A DNA stretch of 64,000 nucleotides, taken from contig NZ_CP022529.1 of NCBI RefSeq assembly GCF_002237595.1, forward strand, positions 744,001 to 808,000, read 5' to 3'. Source of the stretch: Labrenzia sp. VG12. Its GTDB lineage: Bacteria > Pseudomonadota > Alphaproteobacteria > Rhizobiales > Stappiaceae. The notes under the pieces are model-generated. The model was not told where the DNA came from. It was given only the letters and a program-made list of their open reading frames with translations, and made no database searches. Positions 36,684 to 44,443 of this stretch are shown here, piece by piece; positions within the stretch are counted from its first letter, which is position 1, and the number at the start of each line of letters is the position of its first letter. The position numbers and the translations under genes are program-made.

Positions 36684-37088
36684 TCAGGTGGCGTGAAGGG
36701 AAACCGGCCTTGCAGAGGCGGCCAGCAACGCGCACCAGCTGCCAAGGCCAAATTCCACCGCCATGGCAATGACCAGGGAAACCGGTGGCAAACCGTCAAG
36801 CGGCAGGCTGATCAGGCGGCCCACCCCGTAGGCGAGAAGCAGGCCGGCCGAGACAAGCAGGGCGGGACGTTCCAGCGGCTCGCGAAGGAGGCCGGCAATG
36901 GCAATCCCGGCTGCCAGCAGAATAAGCGCGCCCGGCGCGCGGATCTCGCTCATCAGGGCTGCGGACGGGTCGAGCTGAACCTGGTTCAGGCCGAAGAGGA
37001 AGGACGGGGCAAAAACGATCAGCCCGCCGATCGAAACAAAGGTAAGCGCGGACAGGGCAAGGGCAACTTTCGGGGCAGCTCTGGACAT
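36684..37088 (-). CDS. DUF4345-like four-helix membrane protein
   Basis: 134 residues from ATG 37088 with CGGAGAAA upstream; the longer frame to 37184 overlaps the divergent gene region and is rejected. Four membrane segments: LALSALTFVSIGGLIVFAPS, GALILLAAGIAIAGLL, ALLVSAGLLLAYGVGRLISL and a last one ending LGSWCALLAA. The GVGRLISLPLDG motif is characteristic of DUF4345. Function unknown. It is divergent from the AraC gene, a common sign of control by that regulator. Confidence 0.8.
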   Translation of the reverse strand: MSRAAPKVALALSALTFVSIGGLIVFAPSFLFGLNQVQLDPSAALMSEIRAPGALILLAAGIAIAGLLREPLERPALLVSAGLLLAYGVGRLISLPLDGLPPVSLVIAMAVEFGLGSWCALLAASARPVSLHAT

Positions 37089-37233
37089 CTGGTTTCTCCG
37101 TGAAGTTTGGGGTGACCGGAATATTGCCTCGGGCGTCAGGATGATCCATGATGCGAAGTGCGGAAATACTTGCAGATCGTCCAAAGTTCGCTGGCTGGAG
37201 CAATCTGTGTCGCGCTCGAACCAACAAACAGCA

Positions 37234-38178
37234 ATGCCCGAAATGGAGCCGTCATTGGAGCCGGACCCGCTGGCGGACGTTCTGCATCTCCTTCGCCTGA
37301 CAGGAACCTTTTATTGCGTGCCGGAGCTCACCGCGCCCTGGGGCATTGCGGTGCCGGATCTGGGCGACCAGCTTGTGCTCGTGGCTGTCACGGAAGGGTC
37401 CTGCCTCTTGCAGCTGAAAAGCGGGGCGCAATTCTGCCTGCGGCCCGGACAGATGGTGCTGCTGACACATGGACAACCGGTCGACCTGAAGAGCTACGAA
37501 GAGAGTACTCTGACGCCCTTGTTCGATATCCCTGCGACACGCCACACGCCGCAGTTCGAGACCATGGTGTTCGGCGGGGGCGGTGACGTCACGCGCATGA
37601 CCTGCGGTGTGCTGCGCGTGGATCATGCCGCGGCCGGTCATCTGACCGGACTTCTGCCGGAAGCGATTTTCCTTGATGGATTCGAAGCGGCCTCCGGATC
37701 CTGGGTCCAGAGCACGCTGAATTATCTTGCCGAGGAAGCGCGCCATCCGAAACCGGGCGGGGAGACGGTCCTGACCCGCTTGACCGACATTCTTGTCGTT
37801 CAGGCAATTCGTTCCTGGCTGGAAAATGGCGACGTTCCCGAAACAGGCTGGCTGGCCGCCTTGCGGGACAGGAAGATCGGACGGGCCTTGCAGGCCTTTC
37901 ATCGGGCGCCGCAAGAATCCTGGACGATCGAGACGCTGGCGCAGCAGGCTGGCATGTCGCGCTCCGCCTTTGCGGCGCGTTTCAGGCAGATGACCGGAGA
38001 AGCCGTTCTTCAATACGCAACACGCTGGCGCATGCAACTTGCGCATCGGGCGCTGAAGGAGAGCGATCGCAGTCTGGCCGAAATCGCGGCGGACATGGGC
38101 TATGACTCAGAAGCTGCCTTCTCAAGAGCCTTCAAGAGAGTTCTGGGCTGCACACCGGGCGCTGCGAGAAAGGCCTGA
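37234..38178 (+). CDS. AraC family transcriptional regulator with cupin sensor domain
   Basis: 314 residues from ATG 37234 (37141, GTG 37207 and ATG 37243 are also in frame; start uncertain). The N-terminal cupin (AraC_binding_2 type) starts DPLADVLHLLRLTGTFYCV. The C-terminal part has two helix-turn-helix units (WTIETLAQQAGMSRSAFAAR and SLAEIAADMGYDSEAAFSRA) and ends FKRVLGCTPGAARK. Sites may lie in the 145-bp gap toward the divergent DUF4345 gene. Confidence 0.9.
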   Translation: MPEMEPSLEPDPLADVLHLLRLTGTFYCVPELTAPWGIAVPDLGDQLVLVAVTEGSCLLQLKSGAQFCLRPGQMVLLTHGQPVDLKSYEESTLTPLFDIPATRHTPQFETMVFGGGGDVTRMTCGVLRVDHAAAGHLTGLLPEAIFLDGFEAASGSWVQSTLNYLAEEARHPKPGGETVLTRLTDILVVQAIRSWLENGDVPETGWLAALRDRKIGRALQAFHRAPQESWTIETLAQQAGMSRSAFAARFRQMTGEAVLQYATRWRMQLAHRALKESDRSLAEIAADMGYDSEAAFSRAFKRVLGCTPGAARKA

Positions 38179-38187
38179 CAGAGAAGC

Positions 38188-39537
38188 TCAGGCCGGTGTC
38201 CGGGCAGGGGCTTCATCGGCAATGGTCTGATCGATTTCTTCAAGCGCAATGCCGCGTGTCTCGGGCGCAAACGACCAGGAAAACCAGAGACCAAAGGCGC
38301 AGCAAAGGGCAAACAGGCCAAAGGTCATGCCTTCTCCCAGTCCGGCGGCAAGCGCCGGAAACAGAAAAACGACCAGAAAATTGCAGACCCAGTTGGCCAG
38401 GGACGCAACCGCCATGCCCTTGCCGCGCAGGGCGAGTGGAAAGAGTTCGGCCATATAGAGCCAGGGCAGCGGGCCAAGGCTGATGGCAAAGAAAAAGACA
38501 AAGGCGAACAGTCCGGCCAGGGTGACGAAGGCAAGGCTCGGATCGTTCACCTCGAACAGGATGGCGATGAGCGCCAGGCTGACAAAGGCGCCCGCGAAGC
38601 CGAAGATGAACAGGGGGCGGCGGCCGAGCCGGTCGACAACGATCATGGACAGAACGGTGACGGCCACGTTCAGCGCGCCGATACCGGCTGTCGCGATCAG
38701 TTCGTTGGCCAGGCCGCTGAGCCCCGCACGTTCCAGGATCTGCGGGGCATAGGACAGGATCACGTTGATGCCGCTGAACTGCTGCAGGAAAAAGGCAGCG
38801 ACCGAGAAGATCAGAAGACCGCGCAGACGCGGGTCCTTGAAGTTGCTCCAGCTTTCGCTTTTCGGATCCGAGGGCCGGCTGTCCTCGATCTCCTGAACGA
38901 TCTTGCCGATGTCCTCCTGCGCCAGCTCCGGCTGGACGGATGTCAGCACCTTGCCTGCTTCGTCTTTTCGACCGGCCAGCACCAGCCAGCGCGGGCTTTC
39001 CGGCGCTTTCAGGATGCCTGCAAGACACAGGCAGGCGGGCACGAGGCTGAAGCCCAGCATCATGCGCCAGGCACCGGAGAACGAAAACGCCCAGTCGATG
39101 AGGAAGGCCGCGAGAATACCGACCGTGATCATCAGCTGAAACGCCGAGACAACGGCGCCGCGCACCCGCGCCGGAGCGATTTCAGCCAGATACATCGGCG
39201 CCACCAGCGACGAGACGCCAATGGCCATGCCGATGATCAGCCTCGCGGCAGTCAGCGACCAGACGCTGAAGGCAAGCGCCGCGGCCAGCGAACCGGCTGC
39301 GAACAGCAGCGAACTGAAGATCAGCATCGGGCGCCGGCCGAAACGGTCGACATAGAGCAGCGCGGCGATGGCGCCAAAGATTGCCCCGAACGGCACCGCC
39401 CCGGTCATGAAGCCTTCGCTTTGAACGGAAAATACGAAATCCTTCTTCAGGAAGGGCAGGGCGCCGGAAATGACCCCTTGATCCGTACCAAACAGAAATC
39501 CGAACATTGCCGCCAAAACGGCCAAAAGAATAAGCAA
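38188..39537 (-). CDS. Sugar porter family MFS transporter
   Basis: 449 residues from TTG 39537, which follows GGGAGG at good distance; the frame runs on to a GTG at 39654 but that part is not membrane-like. Twelve membrane segments with the sugar-porter signatures GFLFGTDQGVISGAL, DRFGRRPM, PESPRWLVLAGR, QQFSGINVILSYAP and DRLGRRPLF. It probably imports a sugar or polyol with protons. Substrate unknown; no sugar enzymes lie nearby. Two nucleotides separate the end of its frame from the araC-like stop region, in convergent orientation. Confidence 0.92.
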   Translation of the reverse strand: MLILLAVLAAMFGFLFGTDQGVISGALPFLKKDFVFSVQSEGFMTGAVPFGAIFGAIAALLYVDRFGRRPMLIFSSLLFAAGSLAAALAFSVWSLTAARLIIGMAIGVSSLVAPMYLAEIAPARVRGAVVSAFQLMITVGILAAFLIDWAFSFSGAWRMMLGFSLVPACLCLAGILKAPESPRWLVLAGRKDEAGKVLTSVQPELAQEDIGKIVQEIEDSRPSDPKSESWSNFKDPRLRGLLIFSVAAFFLQQFSGINVILSYAPQILERAGLSGLANELIATAGIGALNVAVTVLSMIVVDRLGRRPLFIFGFAGAFVSLALIAILFEVNDPSLAFVTLAGLFAFVFFFAISLGPLPWLYMAELFPLALRGKGMAVASLANWVCNFLVVFLFPALAAGLGEGMTFGLFALCCAFGLWFSWSFAPETRGIALEEIDQTIADEAPARTPA

Positions 39538-40081
39538 GGCAATCCTCCCAGAAACGCCTGAACCCTGTCTTGCAAACCGGTCCTGTTGAAGCGGGCGGTT
39601 GCAAGACCATCGCGCCTGCAGCGCCCCAAGGCAAGGTCTGATTGCCAGAGACACAGGTGCAGGCGGCGTTTGGCAACAATCGTCGGTGACCTGCTCTCCC
39701 GTAGGTCTGCGGTCAAAAGCTAGCTTTGTTCACGGTTGGGACTTCATTAGCCGAGCATAAGTTCAGGTGGTTCGAGAACTATGCAAGCGTTTCAGATGCA
39801 TCTGACCTGGTCGTCGGCAAAACAATTACCATGTCGATGAAACGATGGGATGAAACTCAACTAGAAGAAGCGCCGCTCTGACAATGATCGGTCAGCAAAA
39901 GAGAAAAATAACCCAAAGTAATCGAGTGTCAGCGCCATGAAAAATACGCGATATAAATTGTCGAAAGATCGATTGGGTCCCAAGCCGTCCGGCACAGTTA
40001 ATGCTTGAAAACGATCTGAAATTATCACATCCAATGGGGAAATTCTTAAAATAGAATCAAATAGAAAAACGGGTACTGATT
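39538..40081. other. AT-rich upstream stretch of the islet
   Basis: 544 bp without a confirmed gene. The first 200 bp holds the promoter side of the sugar porter. From about 39740 the sequence becomes clearly AT-richer than all neighbours. One open frame of 58 codons on the plus strand (39705-39881) and one of 97 codons on the minus strand (39861-40154) occur; neither has a good start. No tRNA, IS end or direct repeat is visible. Confidence 0.5.
39705..39881 (+). pseudogene. Possible gene remnant (C-terminal fragment)
   Basis: A frame open from 39705 to TGA 39881. Its last 45 codons read like protein (HKFRWFENYASVSDASDLVV, then MKRWDETQLEEAPL). No ATG with ribosome site precedes it; TTG 39726 is the only early start. 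It could be the tail of a gene lost at the islet edge or a chance frame. Family not recognised. Confidence 0.2.
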
Positions 40082-40996
40082 GTGAAATTTGTAATTCGAG
40101 AACTACTGAAGTTTTATGATGAAAATTACAAAGTAAAAAAACACTCAAATTCAATAAAAAATCTATTTGGAGAGGAGTTGGGGATAGATTTGTTTGTCAA
40201 TTTCCTGGGGAAGTATTACTATAAAGAATTAGAGTACTTCTGCTGTAGGGGGGGTGAGTATATTTTTGTTGGTGCCGAGGAGTACTCCGCTGGAGAATTC
40301 GGAACATGTTCAATCCCTACCAAAGTGACGCTATCGAATCCCTCAGACAACACAAGCAGTATTAAAAAATCTCACTCTCTTGACGGGATTGTTCGCTGTC
40401 CCCTCGAAAAAGTTGCCTATCTTCTAGAGGTCAAATCATGGTCGATTCACAGCTTGGGAGGACGTAGTTTTAATTTGAAAGAAAACTCAATTAAAAAGGT
40501 GGCCAAGAACGTGTGGGAACACCGGCCCAAGGAAAAAAATCACGCAGACAACATAAATCCAAGCTTGGCTAAAGTTCTAACGCTTCCAACAAATTCGCAT
40601 CTTCGCGAATATTTAAAAGGTTACACTATCCAGCCGGTGATCGTATATTGGCTACCTTTACTTCCTGAACGTGGCTGTGTTTCTCTTGGGGCGCATGGAG
40701 AAGATTATTCAATCAAAGGTATACCTGTCGGTTTTGAACAGCAGATCAAGGATTCGCAGATGGGGGAATACAAAGACACATGGATCGCCCACGCAGGTAA
40801 GTTTGGTAACTTGAATCTATCAGATAAATTGATTTGGTTTTCTCAATCCGCATATTTGCGATGGCATGAGAATAGCGAAAGAAAAAAGCCAAACTCCGAC
40901 TGCGGCGATACAGATTCTGATGCAACGTGCATTGACTTGCCTATGCCTCGTACACAAGCCAGATTGAAATTCATCAATGAGATGATTTCATCTTAG
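40082..40996 (+). CDS. Orphan protein with PD-(D/E)XK nuclease-like signature, AT-rich
   Basis: 304 residues from GTG 40082 with a poor ribosome site. The hydrophobic-strand pattern LDGIVRCPLEKVAYLLEVKSW contains D101, E116 and K118 in the spacing of a PD-(D/E)XK nuclease core (quoted residues 100-120). Other visible segments are VIVYWLPLL and GIPVGFEQQ. Six cysteines are scattered, and there is no signal peptide. Base use is strongly AT-rich, with Lys/Asn/Ile codons unlike the neighbours, which suggests recent transfer. No partner gene lies beside it. A restriction or defence role is possible but unproven. Confidence 0.6.
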   Translation: MKFVIRELLKFYDENYKVKKHSNSIKNLFGEELGIDLFVNFLGKYYYKELEYFCCRGGEYIFVGAEEYSAGEFGTCSIPTKVTLSNPSDNTSSIKKSHSLDGIVRCPLEKVAYLLEVKSWSIHSLGGRSFNLKENSIKKVAKNVWEHRPKEKNHADNINPSLAKVLTLPTNSHLREYLKGYTIQPVIVYWLPLLPERGCVSLGAHGEDYSIKGIPVGFEQQIKDSQMGEYKDTWIAHAGKFGNLNLSDKLIWFSQSAYLRWHENSERKKPNSDCGDTDSDATCIDLPMPRTQARLKFINEMISS

Positions 40997-41133
40997 TCTT
41001 TGCACAAGGATCGCGATCGTCCAGTTTGTCCTGAGATTTTATTCCCCTGACTGTTTGCCTTTCAGCTGATCATCGGATCGGCATGTGGCCATGCCGCTCC
41101 AGAAGCTGCCAAGATAGCGACAGAAAGGACCGC

Positions 41134-42540
41134 CTATCTTTCCCGGAAGGCGGATGAAAAGCTTTCGGTCAGTGGCTGCACGAGATAGGCAAACAGACTG
41201 CGGCTGCCCGTGTTGACATAGACTTCCGACAACATGCCCGGCCGAATTGGAATGGGGGTTTCCTCATCGGAATCGAGTTCGATATGCACTTCGACATAAG
41301 GTTGACCGGTCAGCTCGTCCGTCCGTGAATCCGCCGCGACATAGGTCACCACTCCGGCGAGCGGATCGGGGTGAACATGTTGCAGCGCAGAGATGACGAT
41401 TTTCGTCGTCTGCCCCGGTTTGATATCGCCAATATTCGTCGGGTTCACCCGGGCCTCGACAATGATCCCGCCTTCGGAAGGAACGACTTCGCCGATCGGC
41501 TCGCCGGGTTCGATGACGCCTCCGACGGTATTTGTCGCAAGATCCACCAGGGTGCCGTCGACGGGAGAACGAATGGTTGTCTGGTTCAGCGCCGCCTTCG
41601 CGACATTGATCTGTTCGTTGACAGCCGCAAGTTCGGCCAGGACAGAGGACAGTTCTTCGGCGTTTTCGGCACGCCGTTCGGATATGAGCGTGTTCAGTCG
41701 ATCCCTGGTTTCTGCGATTTGGGCCTTCAGCGTGGATACGCGCGCTTCCACTTCCAGAACTCGGCTTTTTTCCTCAAAGAGGGAAGCTTTCCTGTCGTTG
41801 TGCCGCGTGCGCGAAATGTATCCCTGCTTGACAAGAGGGGCAGTCCGCTCGATTTCCTCCTCGAGCAGACTGACTTTCTGCGACTTGACCGATTTCTGGT
41901 TCTGCAGACTGAGAAGTTCGTCCCTCAACCCAGCTTCGCGGTTTTTCAGCGCCGAAATTTCACTTTCGAGCTGACGGTATTCGGCATCGAACGCTGCCAT
42001 CTGTTCCGTCAGAATTTCCGGACCATTGTCGACACGAACCTGGGCCCCGTCTTCTTGCAATGGCGTGCTGACGCCGCGCAGAGCCAACCCTCCCATTTTG
42101 GTCGAACTGGTGTCGACGTCGCGCATCTTGGTGTAGCGCAGCTTTTGAGCGACCAGCAGGGCCTGCCGGGATTCATGTTTTGCGAGTTCTGACTTTGCTG
42201 GCGTGGTGTCGATGCGCAAGATGACATCGCCCTTCTTGAGGAACGAGCCGTTGGAGGCGGTGATTTCCTCAACGACCCCGCCCGCAGGGTGTTGAAGGAC
42301 CTGGTTGCGGCCATTGGAAACAAGTGTCCCGGGGGCGACAACCGCCGAGCTGATCGGGAAAACGACGCTCCAGACAAGAAACACGCAGAGCGTACCGCCA
42401 ACCAGACGGTATCCATACCTTACGATATCTGTCTCGTCGGTCCTGACGCGCTTTTGCCAGGTGCCACCGCCCGCCGTGTCGCGATGGCCGGTGTTTCTGT
42501 CTTTGAAAAGCAGGGTCTCAGCCGGGAATGTGAGCTGCAT
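41134..42540 (-). CDS. Type I secretion periplasmic adaptor (HlyD/PrtE family)
   Basis: 468 residues. A short cytoplasmic part, one membrane segment (about 45-65, GGTLCVFLVWSVVFPISSAV), then a lipoyl half (APGTLVSNGRNQVLQHPAGG) and a long coiled-coil hairpin (about 110-310) follow. The C-terminal beta-barrel ends in IPIRPGMLSEVYVNTGSRSL. It would bridge the inner-membrane ABC exporter and a TolC-like channel. The ATG overlaps the exporter stop by one base (TAATG). No outer-membrane channel gene is in the cluster. Confidence 0.93.
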   Translation of the reverse strand: MQLTFPAETLLFKDRNTGHRDTAGGGTWQKRVRTDETDIVRYGYRLVGGTLCVFLVWSVVFPISSAVVAPGTLVSNGRNQVLQHPAGGVVEEITASNGSFLKKGDVILRIDTTPAKSELAKHESRQALLVAQKLRYTKMRDVDTSSTKMGGLALRGVSTPLQEDGAQVRVDNGPEILTEQMAAFDAEYRQLESEISALKNREAGLRDELLSLQNQKSVKSQKVSLLEEEIERTAPLVKQGYISRTRHNDRKASLFEEKSRVLEVEARVSTLKAQIAETRDRLNTLISERRAENAEELSSVLAELAAVNEQINVAKAALNQTTIRSPVDGTLVDLATNTVGGVIEPGEPIGEVVPSEGGIIVEARVNPTNIGDIKPGQTTKIVISALQHVHPDPLAGVVTYVAADSRTDELTGQPYVEVHIELDSDEETPIPIRPGMLSEVYVNTGSRSLFAYLVQPLTESFSSAFRER

Positions 42541-44234
42541 TACGTACCTGCGGCCTTGGCAAGCGATTGTGCCGGCAGGGTGGCTGCTTTTGCGTCCCGC
42601 CTATCTCCTCGTGACGCCTGCGACTGAAGGTCGGTCGGGCGATTGAGGTGCATGGCGGTGCAGCGTCCCTCTTTCAGGGAGATGACCTTGTCGGCGAGCT
42701 GGTTCAGATGTCCCCGCTGGCTGATCGAGACAATGGTGACACCCTGGGTCTTGAGGGTCTGCAGAATTGAAACCAGGCGCTCCTCTCCGGCCAGGTCGAG
42801 ATGGGCGTTGGCTTCATCCAGGATAAGCAGGGCAGGTTTCGTGTAGATTGCACGTGCCAGGGCGATCCGCTGAACCTGTCCGCCGGACAGTCGAATGCCG
42901 GAGCCGGAAATCTGGCTCATGTAGCCGTCCGGAAAACTGTTGATGAGCTCATGAACGCCGGTCGCCTGAGCGGCTTCGACGACGCGGGTTTCATCGGGTT
43001 CGATTGCCATCCTGGCGATGTTTTCAGCTATGGTGACCGGGAACAGCTGCAGATCCTGACCCACATACCCCACATATTGCCCCCACTGGTTCTCCGGCCA
43101 GTTGCGTCTGTCGCATCCATCCAGCATGACGCGGCCTTCGGTCGGATGGATGGCTCCGGCCAGAACACGCGCAAGGGTCGATTTGCCGGCGCCGGATGGG
43201 CCCACCACGCCAAGAAATTCACCGGATTGCAGGGTGAAGGACAAGTCATCGAGAAGCTTGGCCTCGCCAGCATATACCGAGACGTTTTCAACGCTCAGCC
43301 GCCCGGTTGGCTCCGGTTGCTGTATCGGCAGCACGGGCTGGCCGTGGTGTTCGAGAAAGTCTTCCACTTCCCGTGAGGCCTTGCCGGCGCGAACAATGCT
43401 TTCCCATCCGCCAATCACCTGTTCGATGGGCTGCAAGGCGCGGCCGGAAATCATCGAGGCGGCAAAGATCAGGCCACCGGACAAGTCGCCTCCCAGCACG
43501 AGGAAAGCGCCCCAGGCCATAATGAGGATCTGCAGGATCTGGCGGGTTGCTCGGCTGATGCCGTGAATGCGTGCGGTCGTCCGTGTCGCGTTCTCCTGCG
43601 CGTTCAGTGCCTTCTGGGTCATGCCGCCCCAGCGCTCGACAAGTGTGGGCATCAGCCCCATGGACTTGATGTCTTCGCCTCTGGACAAGATCGTTGAGGC
43701 AAAGCTGATCGCGTTCGAGTTTGCTTCGGAGGATCTGCTCTGCTCCTCCTCGCTGAGGGACTTGTTGGTAAGGGCCAGTGCCACGAGAATTCCGGCGCCA
43801 ACCAGGGTGAGCAACCCGATCTGATAATGAACGGCGAACAGCAGCAGCAGAAACAGGGGCGCAAACGGCAGGTCGTAAAGTCCGATATGGGACTTGCTCG
43901 CCAGAAACTGTTTGGTCGTATTGAAGTGCCTGAGTATTTCGTTGGTTCTGGTCTTGTCTGGCGTGTCGGAACACGCAGAAAAAAGCGTCTCGGCCCGTTC
44001 CACGACATATCTGGCGGACTGGCGTTGTGCAATTCGGGAACGGATCGTTTCACACGCCCCGAACAACGCAAAGGCAGCGATTGCAATTAGGGTAATGTAA
44101 AACAGCGTGCTTTGGCTGCCGGAGACCAGGACACGGTTGTAGACCTGCATCATGTGCAGCGGAGCTGCAAGCATCAGGAAATTGGACAGTACGGAAAAAA
44201 TGATCAGCGACCTGTTGAGGTGGGTGAGCTGCAT
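42540..44234 (-). CDS. Type I secretion ABC transporter permease/ATPase (PrtD-like)
   Basis: 564 residues from ATG 44234, which follows GAGGGATGA; ATG 44249 is an alternative. The N-terminal six-helix ABC membrane domain lacks a C39 peptidase, which fits the PrtD class for unprocessed substrates. The ATPase domain has Walker A GPSGAGKSTLARVLAG, Q-loop YVGQDLQLF, signature LSGGQVQRIALARAI and Walker B ALLILDEANAHLD. It is divergent from the large oxidase gene, its probable cargo. Confidence 0.94.
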   Translation of the reverse strand: MQLTHLNRSLIIFSVLSNFLMLAAPLHMMQVYNRVLVSGSQSTLFYITLIAIAAFALFGACETIRSRIAQRQSARYVVERAETLFSACSDTPDKTRTNEILRHFNTTKQFLASKSHIGLYDLPFAPLFLLLLFAVHYQIGLLTLVGAGILVALALTNKSLSEEEQSRSSEANSNAISFASTILSRGEDIKSMGLMPTLVERWGGMTQKALNAQENATRTTARIHGISRATRQILQILIMAWGAFLVLGGDLSGGLIFAASMISGRALQPIEQVIGGWESIVRAGKASREVEDFLEHHGQPVLPIQQPEPTGRLSVENVSVYAGEAKLLDDLSFTLQSGEFLGVVGPSGAGKSTLARVLAGAIHPTEGRVMLDGCDRRNWPENQWGQYVGYVGQDLQLFPVTIAENIARMAIEPDETRVVEAAQATGVHELINSFPDGYMSQISGSGIRLSGGQVQRIALARAIYTKPALLILDEANAHLDLAGEERLVSILQTLKTQGVTIVSISQRGHLNQLADKVISLKEGRCTAMHLNRPTDLQSQASRGDRRDAKAATLPAQSLAKAAGT

Positions 44235-44323
44235 GAAATCATCCCTCATTCATTGGGGATTATCCGGATGATTTCATAAAAAACCGTATAGCACCGAGCT
44301 TCCCTAAAGTTGTCGGAGGGCAG

Positions 44324-44339
44324 AACTGGCACGCCAGTT
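44324..44339. promoter_or_regulatory. Inverted repeat in the divergent T1SS/oxidase promoter region
   Basis: AACTGGC-AC-GCCAGTT, perfect 7-bp arms, 90 bp before the exporter start and 105 bp before the oxidase start. A regulator binding here could control both transcripts. No regulator gene is adjacent. Confidence 0.4.
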
Positions 44340-44443
44340 GCTAACACTGCTCGGCAGAAGCAACTCAAAATACATGCATCCCAAAACGACACAGAACCTT
44401 GAGAGAGGTGTTTCGATTTGGGACCGTCGTGGGAGACCGTTTT

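Noticed and set aside
39861..40154. 97-codon minus-strand frame in the AT-rich islet
   Set aside because: Overlaps the 40082 gene start, lacks a ribosome site, and its Phe/Leu-rich product looks like chance in AT-rich DNA.
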